A stretch of DNA of 64,000 nucleotides. It comes from Sciscionella marina DSM 45152. GTDB taxonomy: Bacteria; Actinomycetota; Actinomycetes; Mycobacteriales; Pseudonocardiaceae. The notes under the pieces were generated by a model. It saw nothing but the letters and a program-made list of their open reading frames with translations. It was not told where the DNA came from and made no database searches. The stretch lies in NCBI RefSeq assembly GCF_000379465.1, contig NZ_KB905381.1, positions 248,001 through 312,000 on the forward strand. Reading direction: 5' to 3'. This document shows, piece by piece, positions 51,364-59,911 of the stretch (its first letter is position 1; the number at the start of each line of letters is the position of its first letter). Made by a program: the position numbers and the translations under genes.

Positions 51364-52539
51364 TTATGTCATTTTATTGCGCGCCGCGACGAAGGCGGTC
51401 ACCGCGCGCTCGATGTCCGCCTCGGTGTGCGCGGCCGACATCTGGGTGCGGATGCGCGCCTTGCCCTTCGGCACCACCGGATAGGAGAAGCCGATCACGT
51501 ACACGCCCTCGGCGAGCAGCAGATCCGCCATCCGCGCGGCCTCGGCGGCGTCCCCGATCATCACCGGGATGATCGGGTGCTCGCCGGGCAGCAGGTCGAA
51601 GCCCTCTTCGGCCATCCGGGAACGGAAGTGGGAGCTGTTGTCCCGCAAGCGTTTCCGTAGATCGGCCGTGGAGGAGATCAGATCCAGCGCGGCGAGCGCG
51701 GCCGCGGTGATCGAGGGGGCGAGCGAGTTCGAGAACAGGTACGGCCGGGAACGCTGGCGCAGCAGTTCCACGATCTCGGCGTGTGAGGAGAGATAGCCGC
51801 CGCTCGCCCCGCCGAGCGCCTTGCCGAGGGTGCCGCTGAGGATGTCGACCTTGTCGGCCACGCCGAACAACTCCGGGGTGCCCGCCCCGGTCTCCCCGGT
51901 GAACCCGACCGCGTGCGAATCGTCGACCATCACCAGCGCGTCGTGTTTCTCGGCCAGCGCGCAGATCTCGTCCAGCGGGGCGAGATAGCCGTCCATGGAG
52001 AACACGCCGTCGGTCACGATCAGCCGGGTCCGCGCATCGGCGTGCTCGGTGAGCAGGCGCTCGAGATCGGCCATGTCCCGGTTGCGGTAGCGGGCGCGGC
52101 GCGCCTTGCACAGCCGCACACCGTCGATGATGCTCGCGTGGTTGAGCTCATCGGAGATCACCGCGTCCTGTTCGGAGAGCAGGGTTTCGAACAGTCCGCC
52201 GTTCGCGTCGAAGCAGGAGCTGTACAGGATCGTGTCCTCGGTACCGAGCCACGCCGAAAGACGCCGCTCCAATTCCTTGTGCGGGGCCTGGGTTCCGCAG
52301 ATGAACCGCACCGAGGCCATGCCGAAACCCCACTCGTCGAGCGCGGATTTCGCGGCCTCGATCAGCGCGGGATGATCGGCGAGGCCGAGGTAGTTGTTCG
52401 CGCAGAAGTTCAGCACCTCGGCCTGGCCGACCCCGATCAGCGCGCGCTGCGGGGAATCGAGTACCCGCTCGTCCTTGTACAGCCCGCCTTCGCGGATCTC
52501 GGCGAGCTCGGCGCGCACCACATCGGCGTTCGCGTACAT
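51364..52539 (-). CDS. kbl: glycine C-acetyltransferase (2-amino-3-ketobutyrate CoA ligase)
   Basis: 391-residue PLP enzyme that splits 2-amino-3-oxobutyrate with CoA into glycine and acetyl-CoA, the second step of threonine breakdown. Signature segments: [15 protein letters not shown] near the N-terminus, [20 protein letters not shown], and [17 protein letters not shown] with PLP Lys240. Size matches the Escherichia coli enzyme. AGGAGG lies 8 bases before ATG 52539. It follows tdh after 13 bases, so the two pathway enzymes are co-expressed. Function is also supported by the partner gene, which separates it from other alpha-oxoamine synthases. Confidence 0.96.
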   Translation of the reverse strand: MYANADVVRAELAEIREGGLYKDERVLDSPQRALIGVGQAEVLNFCANNYLGLADHPALIEAAKSALDEWGFGMASVRFICGTQAPHKELERRLSAWLGTEDTILYSSCFDANGGLFETLLSEQDAVISDELNHASIIDGVRLCKARRARYRNRDMADLERLLTEHADARTRLIVTDGVFSMDGYLAPLDEICALAEKHDALVMVDDSHAVGFTGETGAGTPELFGVADKVDILSGTLGKALGGASGGYLSSHAEIVELLRQRSRPYLFSNSLAPSITAAALAALDLISSTADLRKRLRDNSSHFRSRMAEEGFDLLPGEHPIIPVMIGDAAEAARMADLLLAEGVYVIGFSYPVVPKGKARIRTQMSAAHTEADIERAVTAFVAARNKMT

Positions 52540-52552
52540 GGAAATGCTCCTC

Positions 52553-53581
52553 CTAGCGTGTCCAGTCGAGGATGACCTTGCCACAGTGCCCGCCGCGCGC
52601 GGTCTCGAACGCCTCGGCGTATTCGGTGTGGTCGAAGCGATGTGTGATCACCGGCGAGAGATCGAGCCCGGACTGCAGCAGCACCGACATGGAGTACCAG
52701 GTCTCGAACATCTCGCGGCCGTAGATTCCTTTGATGGTCAGCATTTTGAGCACTACGGCGCTCCAGTCGATCGCGAACTCGGCCGCGGGAAGGCCCAGCA
52801 TCGCCACCCGCCCGCCGTGCGAACAGTTCGCGATGATCTCGCGCACCGCCGAAGGCTGCCCGGAGATCTCCATGGCCACGTCGAAGCCCTCGCGCATGCC
52901 GAGTTCGCGCTGTGCCTCGGCCACGGTCGTCCGGGCCACGTTCACCGCGAGATCCACGCCGACCTTGTGTGCGAGTTCGAGCCGGTGCTCGCTGATGTCG
53001 GTGATCACCACATTGCGCGCGCCCGCGTGCCGCGCGACGGCCGCGGCCATCAGCCCGATCGGACCGGCCCCGGTGATCAGCACATCCTCGCCGACGACCG
53101 GGAAGCTCAGCGCGGTGTGCACCGCGTTGCCGAACGGGTCGAAGATCGCCGCGACGTCCGGGTCGACCTGCTGGCGGTGCACCCAGATGTTCTGCTCGGG
53201 AAGCACGGTCAGTTCGGCGAAGGCACCCTGGCGCTGCACCCCGAGGCCGATCGTGTTCGCGCACAGGTGCCTGCGTCCGGCGAGGCAGTTGCGGCAGGTC
53301 CCGCAGACCAGGTGCCCCTCACCGCTGACGAACTCGCCGACCGCGGTCTTGGTCACCCCGGCGCCGATCGCCTCGACCGTCCCGCAGAACTCGTGGCCGA
53401 GTACCAGGGGCGGCTGCACCGTCCGTGCCGCCCAATCGTCCCAGGCGTCGATGTGCAGATCCGTGCCGCAGATCCCGGTCCGCATGACCCGGACAAGTAC
53501 CTCGCCGGGCCCCGGCTCCGGATCCGGTACCTCGGTCAGCTCCAGGCCAGGCCCGGCCTTCGCTTTCAGCAGTGCGCGCAC
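52553..53581 (-). CDS. tdh: L-threonine 3-dehydrogenase
   Basis: 342-residue zinc MDR enzyme that oxidises L-threonine to 2-amino-3-oxobutyrate with NAD. Zinc ligands match E. coli Tdh by number: catalytic Cys38, His63 and Glu64; structural Cys93, Cys96, Cys99 and Cys107. The NAD turn is [23 protein letters not shown] 53581 follows GGAG. It is the first gene of tdh-kbl(-LysR). The 210-base upstream region, shared with divergent MerR, contains two 19-bp direct repeats and a GCTGTACAGC dyad. Confidence 0.97.
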   Translation of the reverse strand: MRALLKAKAGPGLELTEVPDPEPGPGEVLVRVMRTGICGTDLHIDAWDDWAARTVQPPLVLGHEFCGTVEAIGAGVTKTAVGEFVSGEGHLVCGTCRNCLAGRRHLCANTIGLGVQRQGAFAELTVLPEQNIWVHRQQVDPDVAAIFDPFGNAVHTALSFPVVGEDVLITGAGPIGLMAAAVARHAGARNVVITDISEHRLELAHKVGVDLAVNVARTTVAEAQRELGMREGFDVAMEISGQPSAVREIIANCSHGGRVAMLGLPAAEFAIDWSAVVLKMLTIKGIYGREMFETWYSMSVLLQSGLDLSPVITHRFDHTEYAEAFETARGGHCGKVILDWTR

Positions 53582-53703
53582 CGCGACTCCGTTCCTTTGT
53601 GTTGCTGCCGAGTCTGTCCGGGGGCGCCCCGCACGTCCATCACGTTGTTCTGTATAGCCTGGTAAGCGGGGCTGTACAGCGGAGCGCGGCTGCCGAGGCG
53701 TCT

Positions 53704-53750
53704 CTGCAGAGAAAGTTCTGCAAAGAAACGGCTGCAGAGAAAATTCTGCA
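53704..53750. repeat. two 19-bp direct repeats, each an inverted repeat, between tdh and MerR
   Basis: CTGCAGAGAAAGTTCTGCA (53704-53722) and CTGCAGAGAAAATTCTGCA (53732-53750) differ at one base and recur every 28 bases. Each contains TGCAGA-N6-TCTGCA. They lie 43 bases from MerR and 123 from tdh starts, consistent with paired operator sites. Confidence 0.75.
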
Positions 53751-53792
53751 CTCGGCCGCGCGCTCCCGGCCCCTTACTCCTAGGGTTGTGGC

Positions 53793-54197
53793 ATGCGCCT
53801 GCTTCCGATCGGAAAGGTCGCCGAACAGTTCGGGGTCCGTGGCTCCACGTTGCGCTACTACGAGGAACTCGGGCTGCTGTCCCCGCCGCTGCGCAAGGGC
53901 GGCAGGCGCTACTACGACGACATGCTGCTGCGCAGGCTGGCGCTCGTCCAGGTGTACGCGGACAGTGGGCTCACCCTGCGCCAGATCAAGGAGATACTGG
54001 ACAGCGAGGACAGCAGCGAGCGGTTCCACGAAGTGCTCACCGAGCACCGGGATCGGCTCACCGAGCAGATCGCGCGCGCCATCGAGGCGAAAGCGACCAT
54101 CGAGCACCACCTGACGTGTTCGGCGGAGTTCCCGATGCGCTGCGCGTGGTGGGAGAACCACCTGCAGGCGATCGTGGACCGGAAGACGGGCCCGTAG
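53793..54197 (+). CDS. MerR-family transcriptional regulator
   Basis: 134-residue MerR protein: HTH LPIGKVAEQFGVRGSTLRYYEELGLLSPP at the N-terminus, the R-YYDD motif, then a coiled-coil dimer helix. The short C-terminus CSAEFPMRCAWWENH contains two cysteines that could bind a metal or react with a ligand; the CxxCxC cluster of SoxR is absent. It is divergent from tdh and convergent with the MFS exporter, whose 3' end overlaps it by 140 bases. Its likely target is that exporter, which carries a MerR-like promoter. Confidence 0.92.
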   Translation: MRLLPIGKVAEQFGVRGSTLRYYEELGLLSPPLRKGGRRYYDDMLLRRLALVQVYADSGLTLRQIKEILDSEDSSERFHEVLTEHRDRLTEQIARAIEAKATIEHHLTCSAEFPMRCAWWENHLQAIVDRKTGP

Positions 54198-55527
54198 CGC
54201 GCGGGCGCAACAATCGGTAGGCGAGTGCCCCGCTGGCGAGGCCGGTGAGCCCGGCGAGCAGGGCGGCCGCGTGTAGTCCTGTGGTCCGTGCCGCGCCGTA
54301 CTGGTGGAACACCGAGGTCAGGACGGCGATGCCGAGGGTGAGCCCGATCTGCCGGGCGCAGTTGGCCGCGGCCGAGGCGACCCCGCTGCGCGAGGCGGGC
54401 GCGGCGGCCATGGCGGTTGCGGGCAGTACCGGAGAGACCATGCCCGCGCCCGCGCCGGTCAGGATCAGCCCGGCGAGCAGGCTCGGCCAGGAGCCGTCCC
54501 CGGCGAACACCCAGGCGAGCGCGCCGATTCCGACGAGGACCGTGCCGCCGCCGAGACTCAGGCGCGGGGCAAGGTGCTGCAATCTGCTGCCGAGCAGTCC
54601 GGAGGTGGCGAAGAAGACGGCCGGTTGCACGGCGAGCACCAGGGCGGTGGACAACGCGTCGAGCCGGGCGCTGCCCTCCAGCCACAGGGACAGCACCGGG
54701 AGCGCACCGAATCCGGCGAGGTAGTAGCCGAACGCGGTGAGCAGGGTGCCGTTGAATCCGGGTTTGCGCAGCAGGCCGAGATCGAACATCGGATGCGCGC
54801 TGTGCCGCTGGGTGTACCGGAAAACGAGCAGGGCAAGGGTCCCGGCGGCGAACCCGCAGAGGGCGCGCACCGAACCCCAGCCCTGTTCCCCGCCGCTGAT
54901 GATGCCGAAGGTGAACCCGGTCGCGGCGAGAGTGAAGGTGAGGATTCCCGGGTAGTCGATCGCGGAACGGCTGCGTTGTTCGGCGGGCAGGACCGCGGCG
55001 GCGAGGGCGAGGGTGAGCAGCGCGAGCGGGACTCCGCCGTAGAACATCCACGGCCAGGAGAAGAACTGGGTGAGCACCCCGCCCGCGATATTGCCGAGCC
55101 CCGCGGCGGCCCCGGCGACCGCGCCCCACACCGCGAAGGCGATTCCCTTGCGGTGCCCCGAATACGTGGCACCGATCAGCGGGACCAGGGTGGCGAACAT
55201 GGCCGCCCCCGCGATTCCCTGCACCGCGCGGGCGAGGATCAGCACCGTCGCGTTCCCGGCGAGCCCGCAGCCGAGCGAGGCGAGCGCGAACAGGCCGAGC
55301 CCGCCGAGATAGAGCCGTTTGCGGCCGAGTACATCCCCGAGCGAGCCCATGCCGAGCAGCAGACCGGCGAGCGCGAGCGTGTACACGTCCACAACCCACT
55401 GCAGGGAACCGAAATCCGCACCGAGCGCGGTACCGATATCCGGCATGGCGACGGTGACGATGGTGGAATAGACCAGCAGCAGAAACGTGCCGAGGCAGGT
55501 CGCGATCAAGGGCAGCCAGGTGCGCAC
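54058..55527 (-). CDS. DHA2-family MFS drug exporter
   Basis: 489-residue, 14-helix EmrB/QacA-like antiporter: LLVYSTIVTVAMPDIGTALG in helix 1, motif A GSLGDVLGRKRLYL, and motif C-like GNIAGGVLTQFFSWPWMFYGG. The last ~47 residues are Pro/Ser/Arg-rich and are encoded opposite the MerR gene, so the stop codon has probably been displaced downstream and the tail is not conserved. A MerR-type promoter lies about 90 bases upstream, linking this exporter to the neighbouring MerR. Confidence 0.92.
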   Translation of the reverse strand: MRTWLPLIATCLGTFLLLVYSTIVTVAMPDIGTALGADFGSLQWVVDVYTLALAGLLLGMGSLGDVLGRKRLYLGGLGLFALASLGCGLAGNATVLILARAVQGIAGAAMFATLVPLIGATYSGHRKGIAFAVWGAVAGAAAGLGNIAGGVLTQFFSWPWMFYGGVPLALLTLALAAAVLPAEQRSRSAIDYPGILTFTLAATGFTFGIISGGEQGWGSVRALCGFAAGTLALLVFRYTQRHSAHPMFDLGLLRKPGFNGTLLTAFGYYLAGFGALPVLSLWLEGSARLDALSTALVLAVQPAVFFATSGLLGSRLQHLAPRLSLGGGTVLVGIGALAWVFAGDGSWPSLLAGLILTGAGAGMVSPVLPATAMAAAPASRSGVASAAANCARQIGLTLGIAVLTSVFHQYGAARTTGLHAAALLAGLTGLASGALAYRLLRPRATGPSSGPRSPAGGSPTTRSASGTPPNTSGGARWSLSPRWRARSAR

Positions 55528-55615
55528 TACGGGGATTCCTTCGAGAAACGTGAACCGAATGTGGTGGTCACCCGTGGCGGGAGCGGGTCATTCCGGGACG
55601 CACTCAGGCTGTCAG

Positions 55616-55637
55616 TTCAAGTGCGCTTGAAGTCAAG
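55616..55637 (-). promoter_or_regulatory. MerR-type operator/promoter for the MFS exporter
   Basis: Minus strand reads CTTGACTTCAAGCGCACTTG then AA: a -35 hexamer TTGACT followed by dyad TTCAAG-N4-CTTGAA, the layout used by MerR activators with long -35/-10 spacing. The -10 (about CAGCCT) is weak. It lies about 90 bases before the exporter start. Confidence 0.55.
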
Positions 55638-55668
55638 GGTGTGCGGGTGCGCGAGATCACGTATCTTA

Positions 55669-55687
55669 TTAAGTTAGGCTTACCTAA
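55669..55687 (+). promoter_or_regulatory. IdeR/DmdR-type iron box in the fprA promoter
   Basis: TTAAGTTAGGCTTACCTAA matches 18 of 19 positions of the actinobacterial iron-repressor consensus. A -10 hexamer TAATAT overlaps its right end (55685-55690), so bound repressor would block transcription when iron is sufficient. Confidence 0.85.
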
Positions 55688-55697
55688 TATCGTGGCC

Positions 55698-57050
55698 ATG
55701 GAACGTTCTCTTCGCGTCGCCGTGGTGGGGGCCGGTCCCGCGGGCATCTACGCGGCCGACACCCTGCTCAAAGCCGAGACCAGTTGCGAAGTCGACCTGT
55801 TCGAGCGGCTGCCCGCCCCGTTCGGCCTCGTGCGCTACGGGGTCGCCCCGGATCACCCGCGCATCAAGGGGATCGTGAACGCGCTGCACAACGTGCTGGA
55901 AAAGCCGGGAGTGCGGTTGTTCGGCAATGTCGAGTTCGGCGCGGACATCAAGCTCGAGGACCTGCGCTCCTTCTACGATGCGGTGATCTTCTCCACCGGC
56001 GCGGACGCCGATCGTGCGCTGGAGATCCCCGGGATCGAACTGCCCGGCAGCTTCGGCGCGGCGGACTTCGTGTCCTGGTACGACGGGCATCCGGACGTGT
56101 CCCGGGGGTGGCCGCTGGAGGCCGAATCGGTCGCGGTGATCGGCGCGGGCAATGTCGCGCTCGACGTCGCGCGGATTCTCGCCAAGACCGCGGACGAGTT
56201 GCTGTACACCGAGATTCCGTACAACGTCTACCAGGGGCTCGCCGCGAGCAAGGTGCGGGAGGTGCACGTGTTCGGCAGGCGCGGCCCGGCGCAGGCCAAG
56301 TTCACCCCACTCGAACTGCGCGAACTCGATCACTCGCCGAACGTCGAGGTGATCGTGGACCCCGAGGACATCGAGTTCGACGACGGATCGGTCGCCGAAC
56401 TCCGCGCGAACCGGCAGGCCGAGATGGTCACGAAAACCCTGCAGGAGTGGGCGATCCGGGAACCGGGGGACCGGCCGAATCGGCTGTACCTGCACTTTCT
56501 GCACGCCCCGGACGAGGTGCTCGGCGGCGACCGGGTGACCGGGCTGCGCACCGAGCGGATGGAACTGGACGGGACCGGGAACGTGCGCGGAACCGGGCGC
56601 TACCGGGAATGGCAAGTCGGTCAGGTGTACCGTGCGGTCGGGTACCTTTCCGCACACCTGCCCGAGATTCCTTTCGACCACCGGAACGGGACCATTCCGC
56701 ATGAGCGGGGCCGGGTGCTGGATATGGACGGCCAGCAACTACGCGGGGTGTACACGACCGGCTGGATCAAACGCGGGCCGGTCGGGCTGATCGGGCACAC
56801 CAAGGGGGACGCGCTCGAGACGATCACCAGCCTGCTCGAGGACCGGCAGGGCCTCGCGCCCGCCGAGGAACCGGATCCCGACGCGGTGGAACAGTTCCTG
56901 CTCGCCAAGGGATGCGAGTACACCACCTGGGACGGCTGGCACCAGCTCGACGGGCACGAACGCGAGCTCGGCGCGGCCAGGGGAAGGGAACGGATCAAAG
57001 TCGTCGAACGGGCGGAGATGGTGCGGGTCTCCCAAACACTTCGCCCATAG
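55698..57050 (+). CDS. fprA: ferredoxin/adrenodoxin-type NADP+ reductase
   Basis: 450-residue flavoprotein of the adrenodoxin-reductase family, like mycobacterial FprA (456). FAD motif VVGAGPAGIYAA (about 10-21), LFERLPAPFGLVRYGVAPDH, NADPH motif VIGAGNVALDVARIL and VFGRRGPAQAKFT are all present. It passes electrons from NADPH to ferredoxins that serve P450s or iron metabolism. The -10 TAATAT places the transcription start at or next to ATG 55698 and no Shine-Dalgarno exists, so the mRNA is probably leaderless. An iron box overlaps the promoter, predicting derepression in iron starvation. Confidence 0.95.
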   Translation: MERSLRVAVVGAGPAGIYAADTLLKAETSCEVDLFERLPAPFGLVRYGVAPDHPRIKGIVNALHNVLEKPGVRLFGNVEFGADIKLEDLRSFYDAVIFSTGADADRALEIPGIELPGSFGAADFVSWYDGHPDVSRGWPLEAESVAVIGAGNVALDVARILAKTADELLYTEIPYNVYQGLAASKVREVHVFGRRGPAQAKFTPLELRELDHSPNVEVIVDPEDIEFDDGSVAELRANRQAEMVTKTLQEWAIREPGDRPNRLYLHFLHAPDEVLGGDRVTGLRTERMELDGTGNVRGTGRYREWQVGQVYRAVGYLSAHLPEIPFDHRNGTIPHERGRVLDMDGQQLRGVYTTGWIKRGPVGLIGHTKGDALETITSLLEDRQGLAPAEEPDPDAVEQFLLAKGCEYTTWDGWHQLDGHERELGAARGRERIKVVERAEMVRVSQTLRP

Positions 57051-57066
57051 CAACACTTGTTCGCGC

Positions 57067-57104
57067 GCGTGGTGGTGCGGTGCCGATGGCCCGCACCATC
57101 ACGC
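57067..57104. terminator. bidirectional hairpin terminator
   Basis: 14-bp stem (left arm GCGTGGTGGTGCGG, one G-U pair) with a 10-base loop, lying exactly between the convergent stops of fprA and the methyltransferase gene. Confidence 0.8.
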
Positions 57105-57107
57105 ATC

Positions 57108-57719
57108 TCAGCCTTCGGCGTCGAACCTGGCGAGATAGGCGAGGCTGGGTCCGCGGTGCCTGGTCATCCGCAGCCCGTGGGAATCGGCCATCCGGCGCAG
57201 CCGGGAACGCGGAATCCAGTGCCGGTCGAAGAATTCGCCGACGACCAGCCTGCCCTGCGGGGTGAGCACCCGGGCAGCTTCGCCGAGAACGGCGTGCTGA
57301 TCGGGAATCTCGCCGAGTGCGGTGACGAGGTAGACCGCGTCGAAACAGCCGTCGGCGAAGGGCAGTTCGCGCGCATCGGCCCGGGTCGCGGTGATGTTGT
57401 CGATGCCCCGGTCCTGCGCTCGCCGTTGCACGTGATCGAGCATGTCCTGCTGGATGTCCACGATGTCCAGCCCGCCGCGCGGGCCGAGCGTGGGTGCCAC
57501 CTGTAGCGCCTGCAATCCCGTTCCCGGGCCGATTTCCAGGATGCGCTCCCCGGGCCGCGGATCGAGTACGGCATCCAGCTGCTTGGCACCGAGCATGGGC
57601 AGCGGGAGATCGAGCAGCCAGCGTTGCGCGTACGGGTAGGGAGCGCGGTCGCCGAACCACCACACCGCTGCACCGGCCGCGGCGGCGCCGGCGAGCAGGC
57701 CGACGTGGATTTTTCTCAT
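57108..57719 (-). CDS. membrane-anchored class I SAM methyltransferase
   Basis: 203 residues: an N-terminal hydrophobic anchor (VGLLAGAAAAGAAVWWF, about 6-22) followed by a UbiE/arsenite-methyltransferase-like domain. SAM motif I is ILEIGPGTGLQALQVA, then GLDIVDIQQDMLDHV, and AVYLVTALGEIPD is motif II/post-II. The acceptor could be a lipid or quinone given the anchor; this is inference. It is monocistronic on the minus strand, divergent from the membrane protein at 57825. Confidence 0.88.
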   Translation of the reverse strand: MRKIHVGLLAGAAAAGAAVWWFGDRAPYPYAQRWLLDLPLPMLGAKQLDAVLDPRPGERILEIGPGTGLQALQVAPTLGPRGGLDIVDIQQDMLDHVQRRAQDRGIDNITATRADARELPFADGCFDAVYLVTALGEIPDQHAVLGEAARVLTPQGRLVVGEFFDRHWIPRSRLRRMADSHGLRMTRHRGPSLAYLARFDAEG

Positions 57720-57824
57720 GCCCCGATCATCCCGGTCCGCGCCCGGTGGGCGCATCGGGGGATATCCCGTAGGCTGCTTCCTGGGGATACGGCCGAGGGG
57801 ACAGGGGGATGAGGGGACAGGGAC

Positions 57825-58988
57825 ATGGGGCACGAGCTGGTTCGCCGGGAGGCCGAGCTGTGGTTCCGCCGCCGCGGACTGCCGTCGATCGTGCGCGGCC
57901 AGGCCGACGGTCTGCTGGTGCGCCTCGTTCCGGGGCTCGTGTTCGTCGGGCTCCTCGAAGTACTGCTCATCGTGCTGGGGCTGACCGCGGGCCCGGACTT
58001 CGAGGAGCGCATGCAGGACGACTGGTTCGCGCTGCTCTACGTGCTCGTGCTGCTGTGCCTGCCGGTCGTGCCGATACTCGGCTCCTGGCTGGTGTCCGGC
58101 TGGGTACGGGCCCGGATCCTGGACGGTGGCGGCGTTCCGGTCGCCCTCGCGGCACTGGTGCTGTTCGTGCTCGCGGTCCCGTTCATACTGCTGCTCGGCA
58201 GTCCCCGCGATCTCGGATACGGGTTCGCGATTCAGCTCCTGTTCGCCGCGATCATCGCCGGGCTCTGCCTGCTCGGTGCGGGTTCGGTGCTCGCCTGGGC
58301 CTCCAGGGCCGCCGTGCGCCAGACCAAGACTCTCGGCACGCTCACCACGCGGGCGCTGCCCCTGCTGCTGTTGTTCAATGTGCTCGGTTTCCTGAACAAC
58401 GAGGTGTGGCAGATGGCCGGGTCGCTGAGCCGCGCGGAGATGTGGCGGGTCGTCGGGCTGTTCGCCGCGGTCGGGGTGCTGTTCCTGGCTTCCATGCTGC
58501 CCAAGGAACTGCACGCGCTGCTCGACTCACAGACCGTCGCCGACCGCGACGACCGGCTGCACGGCACCCCGTTCGCCGGGCACGACCGTCCCGCCGAGCG
58601 GATTCCGCTGCAGCGCAGGGAACGGATCAACATGGTGCTCGTGCTCGCAGTCACCCAGGCCATGCAAGCGGTCTACCTCGGCGCGCTGATGTTCGTGTTC
58701 TTCGTGCTGTTCGGAACCGCTGCCGTCAAACCCGAGGTCATGGAACAGTGGGGCGGGCACCCGCCGACCGAGGGGAAACTGTTCGGTATCCACACCGGGA
58801 TATCCAACGAACTGCTCGACGTCTCGCTGTTCATCGCCGCCTTCTCCGCGCTCTACTTCGTCGCCTCCACCGCGACCGATGCGCTCTACCGCAGCACCTT
58901 CTTCGACCCACTGCGCGAACACATGGCGGTCAGCGTGGCGGCTCGCGATGCCTATCTCGCCCGCTGGGGAACACACCGGACTGCTTGA
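57825..58988 (+). CDS. uncharacterised polytopic membrane protein
   Basis: 387 residues, about seven or eight transmembrane segments (LVPGLVFVGLLEVLLIVLGL, LYVLVLLCLPVVPILGSWLV, LAALVLFVLAVPFILLL, and more), with an N-terminal soluble stretch (RREAELWFRRRGLPSIVRG) and a hydrophilic loop around 235-265. No transporter or enzyme motif was recognised. ATG 57825 follows GGGACAGGGAC. The WFRRRGLP N-terminus is found on other actinomycete membrane proteins of unknown role. It converges on the SpoIIAA-like gene. Confidence 0.82.
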   Translation: MGHELVRREAELWFRRRGLPSIVRGQADGLLVRLVPGLVFVGLLEVLLIVLGLTAGPDFEERMQDDWFALLYVLVLLCLPVVPILGSWLVSGWVRARILDGGGVPVALAALVLFVLAVPFILLLGSPRDLGYGFAIQLLFAAIIAGLCLLGAGSVLAWASRAAVRQTKTLGTLTTRALPLLLLFNVLGFLNNEVWQMAGSLSRAEMWRVVGLFAAVGVLFLASMLPKELHALLDSQTVADRDDRLHGTPFAGHDRPAERIPLQRRERINMVLVLAVTQAMQAVYLGALMFVFFVLFGTAAVKPEVMEQWGGHPPTEGKLFGIHTGISNELLDVSLFIAAFSALYFVASTATDALYRSTFFDPLREHMAVSVAARDAYLARWGTHRTA

Positions 58989-59010
58989 GCGGTTGCCTCA
59001 GGGACCGCCG

Positions 59011-59505
59011 TCACTTCCGCGGCAGGACGGTTTTGGTGGCGGTTGTCGCGATCCCGGCAGCGAGGCCGCCGATCCCGGCTGTCACGCCACCGAGGTACGC
59101 CCTGGCGATGGCGCGGGGTGAGGCCTCGGTCCGTTCGGGCAACGAGGCGAGCCAATCGAGAGCCTGCTCGGTTTCATCGTCGGCGAAAACGTGGACAGGG
59201 CACGGCATCCACAAACCGATACCTCGGGTGGACCCACGTATCCACCCCTTGTCGGTGGTGACCGCGCAACCGTCGAGAATCGGCAGATAGCGCATGCCCA
59301 GCCGGGCGTCCGCCCACAGGGCCCCCGCGGTCAGCCGCCGGAATTCCGGCCCACAGCGGTACAACAGGCGTAGCCGCGATCCCGTCTTCGTCACCTGGTC
59401 GACCAGTGGCGTGAAGACCTCGTCGTAGTCGTGTCCGGTGACCACGCCGAGCGCGTCCAGGGCCTGTACCCCGCGGGGAAGTTCGCTCAGTCGCTGCAGC
59501 ATCAC
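59011..59505 (-). CDS. SpoIIAA-like (STAS-related) protein
   Basis: 164 residues: a SpoIIAA-like domain of PF11964 type at about 1-120 (GVVTGHDYDEVFTPLVDQVT, RLRLLYRCGPEFRRL, YLPILDGCAVTTDKGWIRG) and a C-terminal Gly/Ala-rich hydrophobic end (GGVTAGIGGLAAGIATTAT). The domain binds lipids or partners in anti-anti-sigma-like folds, but the phospho-accepting serine of true anti-sigma-factor antagonists is not evident. Function unknown. Confidence 0.78.
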   Translation of the reverse strand: MMLQRLSELPRGVQALDALGVVTGHDYDEVFTPLVDQVTKTGSRLRLLYRCGPEFRRLTAGALWADARLGMRYLPILDGCAVTTDKGWIRGSTRGIGLWMPCPVHVFADDETEQALDWLASLPERTEASPRAIARAYLGGVTAGIGGLAAGIATTATKTVLPRK

Positions 59506-59646
59506 GATCTCCCTCCGGTGGCCGATCGAGTGGAGCCAGGCGGATCATTCTACGCGTGTCCTGGCTCGCCAGTACCTCTTCGAGTGCCGCGTCGCGCCAT
59601 CGTAGACCTTGACCCGGGCCTTCGTCGGCCGATACGTTGATCGAAA

Positions 59647-59659
59647 GAGGTCAGACCTC
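59647..59659. promoter_or_regulatory. 13-bp palindrome GAGGTCAGACCTC before the symporter operon
   Basis: Perfect dyad containing GGTC-N-GACC, the core of many FadR/FCD-subfamily GntR operators (LldR, PdhR style). It lies 22 bases before the small membrane gene, beside that gene's GGAGG. Confidence 0.55.
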
Positions 59660-59680
59660 AGTCCTCAACGTGGAGGTCGG

Positions 59681-59911
59681 ATGAGCCTGAAGATCGTCGG
59701 CGCCTGGCTTGTGCTGAACGTTGTCGTGCTCGTGTTGTACACGGTGATCCCGCCCTTGCTGTTCAACGACGGTGCGGGACGGATTCTCGGTATGCCCGAG
59801 ATGTTGTTCTGGTTCACCCTCCTGCCGATCACGATCCCCGGCTTGATGGCGATGCTGTATCTGGTCGATCGCAGACTGATGCGCGCGGTGCAGCGTGGTG
59901 GTGCGCGATGA
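59681..59911 (+). CDS. small two-helix membrane protein, DUF3311-like symporter partner
   Basis: 76 residues with two membrane segments (VGAWLVLNVVVLVLYTVIPP; LFWFTLLPITIPGLMAMLYL) and a basic C-terminus (DRRLMRAVQRGGAR). Small proteins of this kind (DUF3311/YhdT-like) commonly precede Na+/solute symporters and are thought to assist them. GGAGG lies 4 bases before ATG 59681. Its stop overlaps the symporter start by 4 bases. Confidence 0.85.
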   Translation: MSLKIVGAWLVLNVVVLVLYTVIPPLLFNDGAGRILGMPEMLFWFTLLPITIPGLMAMLYLVDRRLMRAVQRGGAR

